Position numbers and translations under genes: made by a program. From NCBI GenBank assembly GCA_964569295.1, contig CAZMVU010000018.1, positions 1 to 40,042 of the forward strand: DNA of 40,042 bases, in the 5' to 3' direction. The notes beneath the pieces were generated by a model. The model was not told the origin of the DNA and made no database searches. It saw only the letters and a program-made list of their open reading frames with translations. Shown one piece after another: positions 9,701 to 16,696 of the stretch; position 1 is the stretch's first letter; the number at the start of each line of letters is the position of its first letter. The DNA comes from CAZMVU01 sp964569295 (GTDB taxonomy: Bacteria; Hydrogenedentota; Hydrogenedentia; Hydrogenedentales; JAGMZX01).

Positions 9701-9888
9701 ATATTCCCGGGGAATCCGGCCACCTGCGCGTGCAGCGGCCCTCGCAGGACAGCCCGGCGCCCGAAGCACCGCCCTTGACCCCGGCGAAACCTGCGCCGGA
9801 TGTGCAGGAGGCGGAACCCGCGGAAGGGGAGGGCGAAACCGGCGGGCGCACGTTCAAGCTGGAAACCTTGGAGGAACCCGGAGAATGA
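6769..9888 (+). CDS. Penicillin acylase family (S45, Ntn-hydrolase fold) exported protein with a repeat-bearing C-terminal tail
   Basis: This 1039-residue protein has a basic N-terminus and hydrophobic core ending in LGAAQA, a typical signal peptide for export. The region to ~870 follows the S45 acylase plan: an A-chain-like part (WGVPHVYADS, FAHGYAQAADH), then NAWALTP...G..L...SPHQ, then GHNGAAAWALTPN. S45 enzymes use the Ser of GSN[NA]W as self-processing nucleophile; here the motif reads K-T-G-N-A-W, with Gly195 in the Ser position and Thr194 one residue early. The last ~160 residues are Pro/Glu-rich with three related short motifs (about 904-917, 952-966, 1028-1035). The start is taken at ATG 6769 (ATG 6772 also possible) because it precedes the signal peptide; an in-frame GTG lies at 6721. 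It overlaps the GDPD gene by four bases. Fold is confident, activity uncertain. Confidence 0.88.
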   Translation: MMRRHYFHQYHHFRRLSVRCAGGLLVALVLGAAQAHPQETPGPHPLWAGATLYRDAWGVPHVYADSPEALGFAHGYAQAADHIEPMLFAYRVANGRAAEIAGEAWAESDAFSIAMGHARLGGAALNRLDPFTRELCGGFAQGVNAWLYDHPDQAPAWALGVAPADVLALWHAFVMSMAPYDLPNHYRRAHAMKTGNAWALTPDRTEAGHTLFVMSPHQYHMGPFRWYETHLVLGDYDMHGATLYGLPLPLMGHNGAAAWALTPNWPDFADMFEEEVVAPRKDPRDPRYSASLMNAQQAIALEFMANARPYYVRTPAGIEERYIPALIGDRGPVFDRGGNDFYSWTVGGYRDFGGFYQLYEMGRAKNHNAFQAALLMQQLPCFHITYADRSGALFYLYNAKAGTRDLLPEVIAEREKHGMQRLTWQEPLSAVHHANAWGEVVSPNMLPYVLNPETGYIQACGSPPWNTTENTGINPDSWPPWFIQDADTYRSHRVRRLLRTGTRDFADMQRMVFDAVVPAAVDLAPKIAAAAANDSYVHTAHPDLPAVIDALGGWSGVADVDAPGMTLYHVWWQALREEHLPAFDRDDQLYEALQTGTQDVQQAMLTAAAETARNMRNELGRVDVPWGEVHRIRRGEREEPIAGAATGEPVFLTSDVTYRDGKWYADYGFAYALAVEFSDPPRARSVSIFGASENPASPHFDDQLDLVLEKRMKPMHTTPDAVSRHAENATGTHVILRAPGVAGTVQLTAQRVVTASMESGLEPPAEPPEDRVAYTPYITPAYTPGDVAVQRTIRLCMPESVVAPQDLGELALYAHEEGLGWYPLEGIYDTETGCIEATHRGGATYAVLGPPEVRIEPPAAKTIPAMPIDGQAPPEPEGSPPEPEGESPEQPRTWDATDQEAPRTFTFEVIDEASLPDKAPGEAPGTADTDTPAPADPGPVPRPRPREGKPGTFKLDIIDPSALPDDADRQGGQVIYGDIPGESGHLRVQRPSQDSPAPEAPPLTPAKPAPDVQEAEPAEGEGETGGRTFKLETLEEPGE

Positions 9889-10787
9889 AAACCATCTGCG
9901 TCATCGCGCCCTGGCTTTTTGTGCTTACAATAGTGCCGTGCGCCGCGGAACCGGCCGCCTGGTTTCAAGCACACCGGGGCGCGCTCGACGAACGCCCGGA
10001 AAACACCCTGCCGGCGATCGAACATGCCTGGGGGCTGCCGGGCGCGGTGCCGGAGGTGGACCTGCGCACAACCAAGGACGGCGTCATCGTGTGCATCCAT
10101 GACACGACCCCCGCGCGCACGACTGATGCGCCGGCAACATGGGCCGGCAAGCCAATCGCCGAAATCCCCTACGACGTACTCGCCACGTGGGACGCCGGCG
10201 CCTGGTTCGACCCCGAGTACGCGGGCACGCGCGTGCCCACCCTCGATGCCGTCTTCGATCGCATGGCCCGGGATGATGCCCGCCAGCTCTATCTCGATCT
10301 CAAAGCCGTCGCCCTCGATGACGTGATCACGAAGATCAGGGCGCGCGGATTCGAAAAGCGCATCATCTTTGTCCATGGCAATCCCGTGCGTTGCGCCGCC
10401 TTGCAACGTGCCTGCGGCGGCGCCCGCACAATGACATGGCTGTCGGGTCCGCCGGACCGCATCCGCGCGCGGTTCAAGTGGCTCGCGCGCCGCGCTTTTC
10501 ACGGGATCGATCAGTTGCAGTTGCATCTTGAGGCAACCGCGAAACAGCCGGAAATCCGCTATGCCCTCGAAGCCGCGGAACTCGCCGAGGCAGTAGCAAA
10601 GACCCGGGCCGCCGGTGTAGCCTTGCAGGTGCGCCCGTTTGCCTTCGATGCCGCTTCGTTGCGCGGTTTGCTGGACATGGGTATCCGGTGGTATGTGGCC
10701 GATGCGCCGGCGGCATTTCATGCGGCACTCGAGGCGGCAGCCGGCATGACAAGGAAAAACACGCAGGCCGGAGCAAAAGATGAGTAA
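9885..10787 (+). CDS. Exported glycerophosphodiester phosphodiesterase family protein
   Basis: This 300-residue protein belongs to the GDPD TIM-barrel family, which hydrolyses glycerophosphodiesters to glycerol 3-phosphate and an alcohol. After a signal peptide ending near AA at residue ~22, it shows the family block AHRGALDERPENT with the catalytic His and metal-binding Glu, then EVDLRTTKDGVIVCIHD with the second His and metal ligands, and YLDLK further on. The ATG overlaps the stop of the acylase-family gene (ATGA), so the two are almost certainly translationally coupled. That suggests both act on an acyl or lipid-headgroup type substrate outside the cytoplasm; the substrate link is inference. 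No terminator is obvious after it. Confidence 0.92.
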   Translation: MKTICVIAPWLFVLTIVPCAAEPAAWFQAHRGALDERPENTLPAIEHAWGLPGAVPEVDLRTTKDGVIVCIHDTTPARTTDAPATWAGKPIAEIPYDVLATWDAGAWFDPEYAGTRVPTLDAVFDRMARDDARQLYLDLKAVALDDVITKIRARGFEKRIIFVHGNPVRCAALQRACGGARTMTWLSGPPDRIRARFKWLARRAFHGIDQLQLHLEATAKQPEIRYALEAAELAEAVAKTRAAGVALQVRPFAFDAASLRGLLDMGIRWYVADAPAAFHAALEAAAGMTRKNTQAGAKDE

Positions 10788-10868
10788 CAAAGCGCTCGTG
10801 AAGGACACACCGCCCGCACGTATGGTTGCGGTCCTCGCGCAAGTTGGCGGTGCGCCTGCAAGGGGTGG

Positions 10869-10935
10869 ATGCGCCTCGAAAGCTCCTCAATGGACGACCG
10901 GCTCGTTGGGTTCTGTCCCCGTTTTTCCGGGCGGC
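10869..10935 (+). repeat. Dispersed repeat R2, copy 1
   Basis: This segment aligns by eye with the reverse complement of 21643-21710, sharing GATGCGCC, GACGACCGGCTCG and a TTTTTCCGGG end. A shorter related stretch lies at 21950-21993. It sits in the 251-base spacer between the GDPD gene and the hemX-like gene and is non-coding as far as I can tell. Confidence 0.55.
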
Positions 10936-11038
10936 CTTCTTGTTTTTCTCTGCTGTTTCCGCCACCTAAGACGCCAAAGCGGTGCAGCTTTTCCACTTCT
11001 GTTTGCGTCTTTTATGGAATAAGTAGAGGTAGAAGCCC

Positions 11039-11884
11039 GTGATTCCAGTAACCTATGTGCTGTTTTACCTGGGCGTGACCGCCTACGCCCTGGGCGCGTT
11101 ATACGCCCTGCGTTACGCCGTGCGCGGTGCCAAACATCGCCTCAACCGGTCGTGGTGGGCGGTGCTGTCAGGCGCGGCCTGCCTCGTGATCGTCTTTCTG
11201 TTGCGCGGTGCGCAATGGCAGCTATTGCCCATGAGCACGCCCACAGACACCCTGAGCCTCTTTGTGGTCATCGCCACGGTCACGGTTTTTCTGCTGCTGC
11301 GCCAGCCGAACCGGCTCGGGCTTATGGTATTCTACTGGCCGCCATTCGCGATCATGCTGTTGGTGGCGGCATACCTGGCCATAGACGATCTGGCGCATCC
11401 CCCAAAGGATCTGGCCACCGTGCTGCTCGGGGTGCATGTGGGACTGGCGTTTCTCGCTTTCGCCCTCTTTCTCGTGGCCAGCATTACGAGCCTGGCCTAT
11501 GTCTTCCAGGTACAGCACCTCAAACGCCGGCGCACGCAGGGCCTCTTCCAGAAGCTGCCATCGCTGCAAGAACTCGACCATACGTTATACGGACTTATCG
11601 CATCGGGCTATCCGATATTCATCGTTACCCTGGGGATCGGCTTGTGGTGGGCCTATGTGGACGCCACGCAATTGAGCGCCACCTGGTGGTTTTCGCCCAA
11701 GGTCTTCCTGGCCGCCGCCATGACGCTCCTCTATGCCGTCTGTTTCCATGCACGCACACGCAATTTCCTGCGCGGTCCGAAGCTCGCCTACCTGGTGGCC
11801 GGTGGGTTCACCGTGATCCTCGTGGGCTATCTGGTGCTCGATGTCCTTCGCCTTGCCAACTACAATTTCTGGGGGACAGGCTGA
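11039..11884 (+). CDS. HemX/CcsA-like integral membrane protein
   Basis: This 281-residue protein is almost wholly hydrophobic, with about eight predicted membrane segments (near residues 3-25, 38-57, 68-88, 95-115, 127-150, 188-210, 222-240, 250-272). It resembles the cytochrome c assembly/CcsA family as represented by HemX, which in Bacillus lies in the hemAXCDBL operon and influences glutamyl-tRNA reductase level. Its place immediately before hemA, with a one-base overlap (TGATG), supports that assignment. The start codon is GTG at 11039 with AGAGG about 10 bases ahead. The tryptophan-rich haem-handling motif of true CcsA is not obvious, so HemX-like is the safer name. Confidence 0.8.
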   Translation: MIPVTYVLFYLGVTAYALGALYALRYAVRGAKHRLNRSWWAVLSGAACLVIVFLLRGAQWQLLPMSTPTDTLSLFVVIATVTVFLLLRQPNRLGLMVFYWPPFAIMLLVAAYLAIDDLAHPPKDLATVLLGVHVGLAFLAFALFLVASITSLAYVFQVQHLKRRRTQGLFQKLPSLQELDHTLYGLIASGYPIFIVTLGIGLWWAYVDATQLSATWWFSPKVFLAAAMTLLYAVCFHARTRNFLRGPKLAYLVAGGFTVILVGYLVLDVLRLANYNFWGTG

Positions 11885-13170
11885 TGCCGCTCACAGTCAC
11901 AGGGCTCAGCCACCACACCAGCCCGGTCGCCCTGCGTGAGCGCATGGCCTTCGACCCGTACGCGCTCGATGCGCCCCTGCGCGCCCTGCGCCAGCATCTG
12001 CCCGAAGGCGGGTTGGCTATCGTGAGCACCTGTAACCGGGTCGAAGTCTACACCAGCAGCGAAGCCGCGCCGGAACTCGCGCACAAGGCGGTGCGCGCCT
12101 TCCTCGCAGCGTACCATGACCTGCCGGAGCACGCATTCGCCCGCTACCTCTACCACCTCGACAATCGCGAGGCCGTGGCGCACCTGTTCCGCGTGGCCGC
12201 CAGCCTCGACAGCATGGTCGTGGGAGAAGCGCAGATTCTCGGCCAGGTCCAGGAGGCTTTTCTCGCCGCCCAGACCGCCGGAACCACGGACAAGATTCTG
12301 AACCAGGCTTTCCAGACCGCCTTCAAGATCGCCAAGCAGGTGCGCACCGAGAGCGACATTGCCGCGGGCCGGGTCTCGGTGTCTTCAGTGGCGGTGGAAC
12401 TCGCGGTGCACATCTTCGAGAATCTCGCCGATAAAACGGTCTTGGTTATCGGGTCGGGCGAGACGGGCAAGAGCACCCTCACCAACCTCGTGAACCAGGG
12501 CGTGGCGCGCGTGCTCGTGGCCAACCGCACACCGGAAAAGGCGCAAGAGCTCGCCGCACAGTTCGAGGGCGAGGCCATGGCGCTCGAGGACATCGACGCG
12601 CATCTCCACAAGGCCGATATCGTCATCAGTTCGACAGCGGCCAAGACGCCCATCCTTCAGGCAAAGCATTTCCAACAGGCGCTCAAGCGCCGTGCCCAAA
12701 ACCCCATGTTCGCCATCGACATCGCCGTGCCGCGCGACATTCATCCGAGCGTGCGCACACTGGACAATGTATATCTCTACGACATGGATGATCTGCAAGA
12801 GGCGGCCAATCAGAACCTCGAGGCGCGCCGCGCCCAGGTCGCCACCTGCCAGGAGATGATCGACCAGCAGGTCACGCGATTCATCACCTGGTACCTCGGG
12901 CTGCGCGCAGAACCCACGATCGTGTCGATGCGCGCCGAGCTCGACGCCATCCGCGAGCGCGAGCTCGAGAAGACGCTCAAGGTGCTCGGCGACAGCCTCG
13001 AGGACGCCCAGCGACAGGAGATCGAATACCTCACCAAGCGCATCGTCAACAACATTCTGCGCCAGCCCATGACCCAGATTAAGCGGGAGATCGCGCAAGA
13101 CGAAGCCACATCCGTGCTCGGCGTCGTGAAGCGGCTGTTCGGCCTGAGCGACCGGGAGGAATTGCTTTGA
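11884..13170 (+). CDS. hemA: Glutamyl-tRNA reductase
   Basis: HemA reduces glutamyl-tRNA(Glu) to glutamate-1-semialdehyde with NADPH, the committed step of C5-pathway tetrapyrrole synthesis. The 428-residue protein begins with VTGLSHHTSPVALRE, contains the catalytic Cys50 in STCNRVE and the substrate block VVGEAQILGQV, and has an NADPH-binding loop GSGETGKST where many homologs read GAGEMG. A C-terminal dimerisation helix region follows. The start ATG overlaps the hemX-like stop by one base; the open frame extends back to 11152 only as a shadow of that gene. It overlaps hemCD by four bases. Feedback by haem is known in other HemA proteins but nothing in this sequence proves it. Confidence 0.97.
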   Translation: MPLTVTGLSHHTSPVALRERMAFDPYALDAPLRALRQHLPEGGLAIVSTCNRVEVYTSSEAAPELAHKAVRAFLAAYHDLPEHAFARYLYHLDNREAVAHLFRVAASLDSMVVGEAQILGQVQEAFLAAQTAGTTDKILNQAFQTAFKIAKQVRTESDIAAGRVSVSSVAVELAVHIFENLADKTVLVIGSGETGKSTLTNLVNQGVARVLVANRTPEKAQELAAQFEGEAMALEDIDAHLHKADIVISSTAAKTPILQAKHFQQALKRRAQNPMFAIDIAVPRDIHPSVRTLDNVYLYDMDDLQEAANQNLEARRAQVATCQEMIDQQVTRFITWYLGLRAEPTIVSMRAELDAIRERELEKTLKVLGDSLEDAQRQEIEYLTKRIVNNILRQPMTQIKREIAQDEATSVLGVVKRLFGLSDREELL

Positions 13171-14867
13171 AACGCATCGTCATCGGCACGCGCGGAAGCA
13201 TCCTGGCGCGCACCCAGAGCGAATGGATTGCCGCACGCCTGCGCGAGGCCGATCCCGGTTGCGAGGTGACGCTGAAGATTATCAAGACCACAGGCGACAA
13301 GATTCAGGATGTCGCCCTCTCGAAAATCGGCGGGAAGGGCTTGTTTACCAAAGAGATAGAAGCCGCGCTGCTCGCGGGCGAGGTGGATCTCGCCGTGCAC
13401 AGCCTGAAAGATCTGCCCACGGAACTTCCCGCCGGTCTCGCGCTCGGCGCCGTGCCGGTGCGCGAATGGCCCTTGGACGCCCTTGTCAGCCGCGGCGGGC
13501 GCACACTCGACACCCTGCCGAAAGGCGCCAAAGTCGGCACATCGAGCCTGCGGCGCCGCCTGCAACTGCGCGCACACCGGCCGGACATCGAGGTCACCGA
13601 CCTGCGGGGCAACGTGCCCACGCGTGTGCGCAAGGTGCAGGAGGGGCCGCTCGATGCCGCTGTGCTCGCCGCCGCCGGTTTGCGCCGGCTGGGCCGGGAA
13701 GACGACATCACGCAGCTCATGGCGCCCGAGATCATGCTCCCCGCGCCCGCCCAAGGCGCGTTGGGCATCGAGATACGCGAAGATGATGTAGACATGCGGG
13801 CGCTGCTCAGGCACATCCACGCGCCGGAAGCCGCCGCCGAAGTGACCGCCGAGCGCACGCTGCTCGAAGCGCTGGGCGGCGGATGCCAGGTGCCCGTGGG
13901 GGCGCTGGCCCGGGCCGGCGACGCAACCGGCACGCTCACCCTGACAGCCTGCGTATGCAGTCCGGACGAAACCCGCGTGCTCCGTGCGGCCGCCACCGCG
14001 CCCGCCACTGATGCCGCACGCCTCGGCCGCGACGTGGCCGCCTCACTGCTCGAGCAAGGGGCCGGCGGGATCATTCATGCGGTCACCGGCGCGTTCCCCG
14101 GCGCACCACTGCGGGGCACACGCATTGTCATCACCCGTGCACGCCGCCAGGCCGAACGGCTCGGCTACATGCTCGAAACACGCGGCGCCACCGTCTTCGA
14201 GTTTCCCACCATCGAGATTCGGCCGCCGGACGATGCACCCTTCGGCGGCACGCCATGCGCCGTGGACTGGCTCGTCTTTACCAGCCGCAACGCCGTCGAT
14301 TACTTCGCCCGGCTGCTCGCACGGGACGGCCGCTCCCTGGACATCTACCAGACCACGAAAATCGCCGTGGTGGGACCCGGCACCGCCGAGGCTGCCCAAA
14401 GCTACGGCCTGCCCATCGCGCTCATGCCGGATGAACATGTGGGCGAGGGGCTTGCCGGCGCGCTCATGGCCCGGGAAAACTCCCTCGAAGGCAAGCACAT
14501 CCTGCTGCCCCGGGGCGATAAAGCGCGGCCATACCTGCGCGACGCCCTGCGCGAAAGCGGCGCCGTCGTCACGGATATCGTGGTCTACCACACCCGCGCA
14601 CCGGAAATCCCGGAGGAGATGGTCACCGCCCTGTTCGCTTTCGACCCGGACATCATCACCTTCACCAGTTCGTCCACCTGCGCCAATTTCTGTGCGCGCC
14701 TCACCACGCAGCAACTCGATGCGCTCAAGCGAGCCGCCCGCTTTGCCAGCATCGGCCCGAAAACCACGAAAACCGCACGCAGCTACGGCCTCGCCATTGA
14801 CATCGAAGCGGCATCCTTCGATCTCGACGGCTTCGTCGCCGCCATCGAGCAGGAAGCGCGAAAGTGA
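13167..14867 (+). CDS. hemCD: Fused porphobilinogen deaminase / uroporphyrinogen-III synthase (HemC-HemD)
   Basis: The 566-residue protein joins two consecutive haem-pathway enzymes. Residues 1-~305 are HemC: TRGSILARTQSEW, KTTGDK, HSLKDLPTE, GTSSLRRRLQL, DLRGNVPTR, and the dipyrromethane-cofactor Cys240 in GGGCQVPVGA. Residues ~312-566 are HemD: RGTRIVITRAR, VFTSRNAVDYF, VVGPGTAEA, and FTSSSTCANF. HemC polymerises four porphobilinogens and HemD closes the ring with D-ring inversion, so fusion could hand over the unstable hydroxymethylbilane directly. The start is TTG at 13167, inside the hemA stop (TTGA), six bases after AGGA; the N-terminus MKRIVIGTRG is right for HemC. hemB is not in the window. 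Confidence 0.95.
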   Translation: MKRIVIGTRGSILARTQSEWIAARLREADPGCEVTLKIIKTTGDKIQDVALSKIGGKGLFTKEIEAALLAGEVDLAVHSLKDLPTELPAGLALGAVPVREWPLDALVSRGGRTLDTLPKGAKVGTSSLRRRLQLRAHRPDIEVTDLRGNVPTRVRKVQEGPLDAAVLAAAGLRRLGREDDITQLMAPEIMLPAPAQGALGIEIREDDVDMRALLRHIHAPEAAAEVTAERTLLEALGGGCQVPVGALARAGDATGTLTLTACVCSPDETRVLRAAATAPATDAARLGRDVAASLLEQGAGGIIHAVTGAFPGAPLRGTRIVITRARRQAERLGYMLETRGATVFEFPTIEIRPPDDAPFGGTPCAVDWLVFTSRNAVDYFARLLARDGRSLDIYQTTKIAVVGPGTAEAAQSYGLPIALMPDEHVGEGLAGALMARENSLEGKHILLPRGDKARPYLRDALRESGAVVTDIVVYHTRAPEIPEEMVTALFAFDPDIITFTSSSTCANFCARLTTQQLDALKRAARFASIGPKTTKTARSYGLAIDIEAASFDLDGFVAAIEQEARK

Positions 14868-14909
14868 CGCTTCGCATAGGGGTGTTTCTTTACCCGTTTG
14901 CCATGAGCC

Positions 14910-14985
14910 GTTTCCCGTACTTCATAGCCCCCGGGTATCGGCGCGGGGAGCGGTTCTGGCCCACCCGTTATCGCTATCAGGGCAC
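14910..14985 (-). repeat. Dispersed repeat R1, partial inverted copy C
   Basis: Read on the minus strand, this matches the right-hand part of copy A (about 425-500). Shared blocks seen on the plus strand are TTCCCGTACTTCATAGCCCC, TATCGGCG, GGGGAGCGGTTC and CACCCG. Only the terminal third of the repeat is present here. Confidence 0.6.
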
Positions 14986-15097
14986 AGTGTGGTGAAACGT
15001 GTGCGCCGCGTTGCGCCATACGGCGAAAGAATTACAAATCTTTATGGTACGCGCTTTCAGCGCTTGAATAGGGGGCATCCATAACCTGGGCCTGCAG

Positions 15098-15377
15098 CCC
15101 AGGCTGGTATGGAACCGCACCTTCGGCGCTCCGGAAAGAAGCCCCACCCTCTAATCACAAGTCGGTCAAGGACCGAAGGTCTCCAAAGGGCGGAGGAGAG
15201 AAGAGGAGACCTGAAGGTCGACATGGTGGCGCAGTCGGAGACCGGCCACGACCAGGAGGCATGGTGGCGGTCTTTGGGGGCCAGGTTAATTTTCGGCTCG
15301 CGGGGACGCTCGCCCTCCCTGTGGACCAGAACCCGCGCCTTCTTCAGGGCCAACGGCCCGTACCATACCAGCCTGGG
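15098..15377. repeat. 280-bp segment bounded by 15-bp perfect inverted repeats (MITE-like)
   Basis: CCCAGGCTGGTATGG at 15098-15112 is the exact reverse complement of CCATACCAGCCTGGG at 15363-15377. A hairpin CCTGGGC-CTGCA-GCCCAGG (15085-15103) overlaps the left end. The interior carries no transposase and includes an R3 copy. No target-site duplication is visible beside the inverted repeats, so the mobile-element reading is tentative. Confidence 0.5.
15291..15320 (+). repeat. Short dispersed repeat R3, third copy
   Basis: These 30 bases match 35-64 with about two differences and contain CGGCTCGCGGGGACGCTC followed by GCCCTCCCT. The copy lies inside the segment bounded by the 15-bp inverted repeats. 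Confidence 0.65.
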
Positions 15378-15415
15378 CCCGTGCCATTTCTTTTGCGCGG
15401 GAAATGCGCCGCCGC

Positions 15416-16564
15416 TCAGTCTTCGATAACCAAGTCCTCCTTGGACGGCAGATCGGGGAAGGGGTTGTGCGGCTCGAGCTGATACCAGTAGGCCACGGAG
15501 GCGAGATCGTCCTCGAGGGGGAGGTAGCGGCCTTCACTCTGCCAGCCGAGGCTCTGGATGGTGATGCGCAGGTCTTCCTCGAACCGCACCGGATCCGTGA
15601 TGTGCCAGCGGTACTGGCCAAACCAGCGCAGCTCGTCGGTGTCGTATTTCTCGACGTGGTAGAAGCCGGTGTAGGGCGTGGAGAAACTGTCGTAGGTGTA
15701 CGAGCCGTCTTCCTTGTGCTCCTTGTACCCGTACGAACCGCAGAAGTAGTCTTCCTCGCCCGTGCCGCAGATGGTGGGGAACTCGTCATCGCCGTCGATA
15801 AAGAACTTGATCTCCCCCTCACCCCACCAGCCGGGGCTCTTCGCGCCGTGGGCAAGCCATGTGCCCACGTAGTTGCCGCGGCCCTCGATGCCATCGACGA
15901 TGGTGTAGACTTCCTTGGCCGGCAGCGGGTTCGTGCGGCGGAACTGGGCATGGAAGTAGGGCGTGTCTTCCGGCACGTCCTCGAGGGAGTAGTCGATCTG
16001 GTAGTAGACGGAGGCGCGCTCATCCCCCATATTCTCCATGGTCACCTTCGCGCCCTCGCGAAACGGCATCTGCCAGTAGCTGTTGAAGCCGCTTTTCGGA
16101 TTCACGCAAACCGCCAACGATTGAATCTTCGGTTCGTTGCCCATGCCCCACCCCGCGGCGAAAAAATCGCCCACCGGCGCCTCGACCGACGGCTCCTCTT
16201 CACCGTCCCAGTAGAAGCGCAGGATCATGTGGCGGTACGTGCCGACGGGGGTCATCCAGATGTGGTTGATGATGCCCGAGCCGGTGATCTCGCCCAGGGT
16301 GAATGTCTCGCCGGGTTCGATGTACACATACGGATTGACCTTCCAGCCCTGGCCGAGTTCGCGGGCAGCCCGCGCGGCATTGCCCTCCTCGAGCGTGGCC
16401 ATGCCGCCCTTGCCCTTCTCGCCCGTGAAATTCTCCGGGCTGATCGACCGGGTCTTGGCGTCCTTGAGCTTGTACAGCTCATCCATGCCCATGCCTTGCG
16501 CGTAGACCAGCGGCATGCACAGAACAATGAGAACGAGCGATGCGAGGAAGAGATGGGTGTTCAT
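15416..16564 (-). CDS. Exported DUF2961 domain protein
   Basis: This 382-residue protein has a signal peptide (hydrophobic residues ~4-19, cut near VYA-QG) and one DUF2961 domain over most of the remainder. Matching features are the early RSISPENFTGEKGKGGMA block, GSGIINHIWMTP, LRFYWDGEEEPSVEAPVGDFF, GTGEEDYFCGSYGY and a C-terminal YRWHITDPVRFEEDLRIT. DUF2961 proteins are exported and thought to bind or act on carbohydrate; related families include fructan-cleaving enzymes, but the substrate here is unknown. The ATG at 16564 is fixed by AAGGAG 10 bases upstream and by the signal peptide. It lies 132 bases downstream of the HEAT-like gene on the same strand. It adds to the carbohydrate-oriented exported set of this window. 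Confidence 0.92.
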   Translation of the reverse strand: MNTHLFLASLVLIVLCMPLVYAQGMGMDELYKLKDAKTRSISPENFTGEKGKGGMATLEEGNAARAARELGQGWKVNPYVYIEPGETFTLGEITGSGIINHIWMTPVGTYRHMILRFYWDGEEEPSVEAPVGDFFAAGWGMGNEPKIQSLAVCVNPKSGFNSYWQMPFREGAKVTMENMGDERASVYYQIDYSLEDVPEDTPYFHAQFRRTNPLPAKEVYTIVDGIEGRGNYVGTWLAHGAKSPGWWGEGEIKFFIDGDDEFPTICGTGEEDYFCGSYGYKEHKEDGSYTYDSFSTPYTGFYHVEKYDTDELRWFGQYRWHITDPVRFEEDLRITIQSLGWQSEGRYLPLEDDLASVAYWYQLEPHNPFPDLPSKEDLVIED

Positions 16565-16696
16565 GGTGGGCGGTCTCCTTAGCGTTTGTGCCGTGAATCC
16601 GTATATGTGCCCGCGCACCTCCCTGAAAACCCTGTGCGCACGGGCAACCTTGAACGTAGCGTTTTACAGGGCCACAGCGCAACCGGCCAGGCAATG

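Larger units (their letters stand above)
14868..15415. other. Repeat-rich intergenic region between hemCD and the DUF2961 gene
   Basis: No gene is supported in these 548 bases. They contain an inverted partial copy of repeat R1 (14910-14985), a 7-bp-stem hairpin (15085-15103), a 280-bp segment bounded by 15-bp inverted repeats (15098-15377), and one copy of repeat R3 (15291-15320). The open frame covering 15109-15429 on the plus strand lies across these repeats and lacks a ribosome binding site. The genes on either side converge, so transcripts from both should end here, but I see no classic hairpin plus T run. Confidence 0.6.

Noticed and set aside
6628..9723. 1031-codon open frame on the minus strand opposite the acylase gene
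   Set aside because: It is antisense to a gene with clear domain motifs, is rich in Arg/Gly/His from reversed GC-rich codons, has no recognisable domain and no ribosome binding site. It is a codon-bias shadow.
15098..15377. Intact insertion sequence
   Set aside because: It has inverted ends but no transposase frame and no visible target-site duplication, so I list it only as a repeat.
15109..15429. 106-codon plus-strand frame in the repeat-rich spacer
   Set aside because: Crosses the inverted-repeat segment and an R3 copy, has no ribosome binding site and runs into the DUF2961 gene on the opposite strand.
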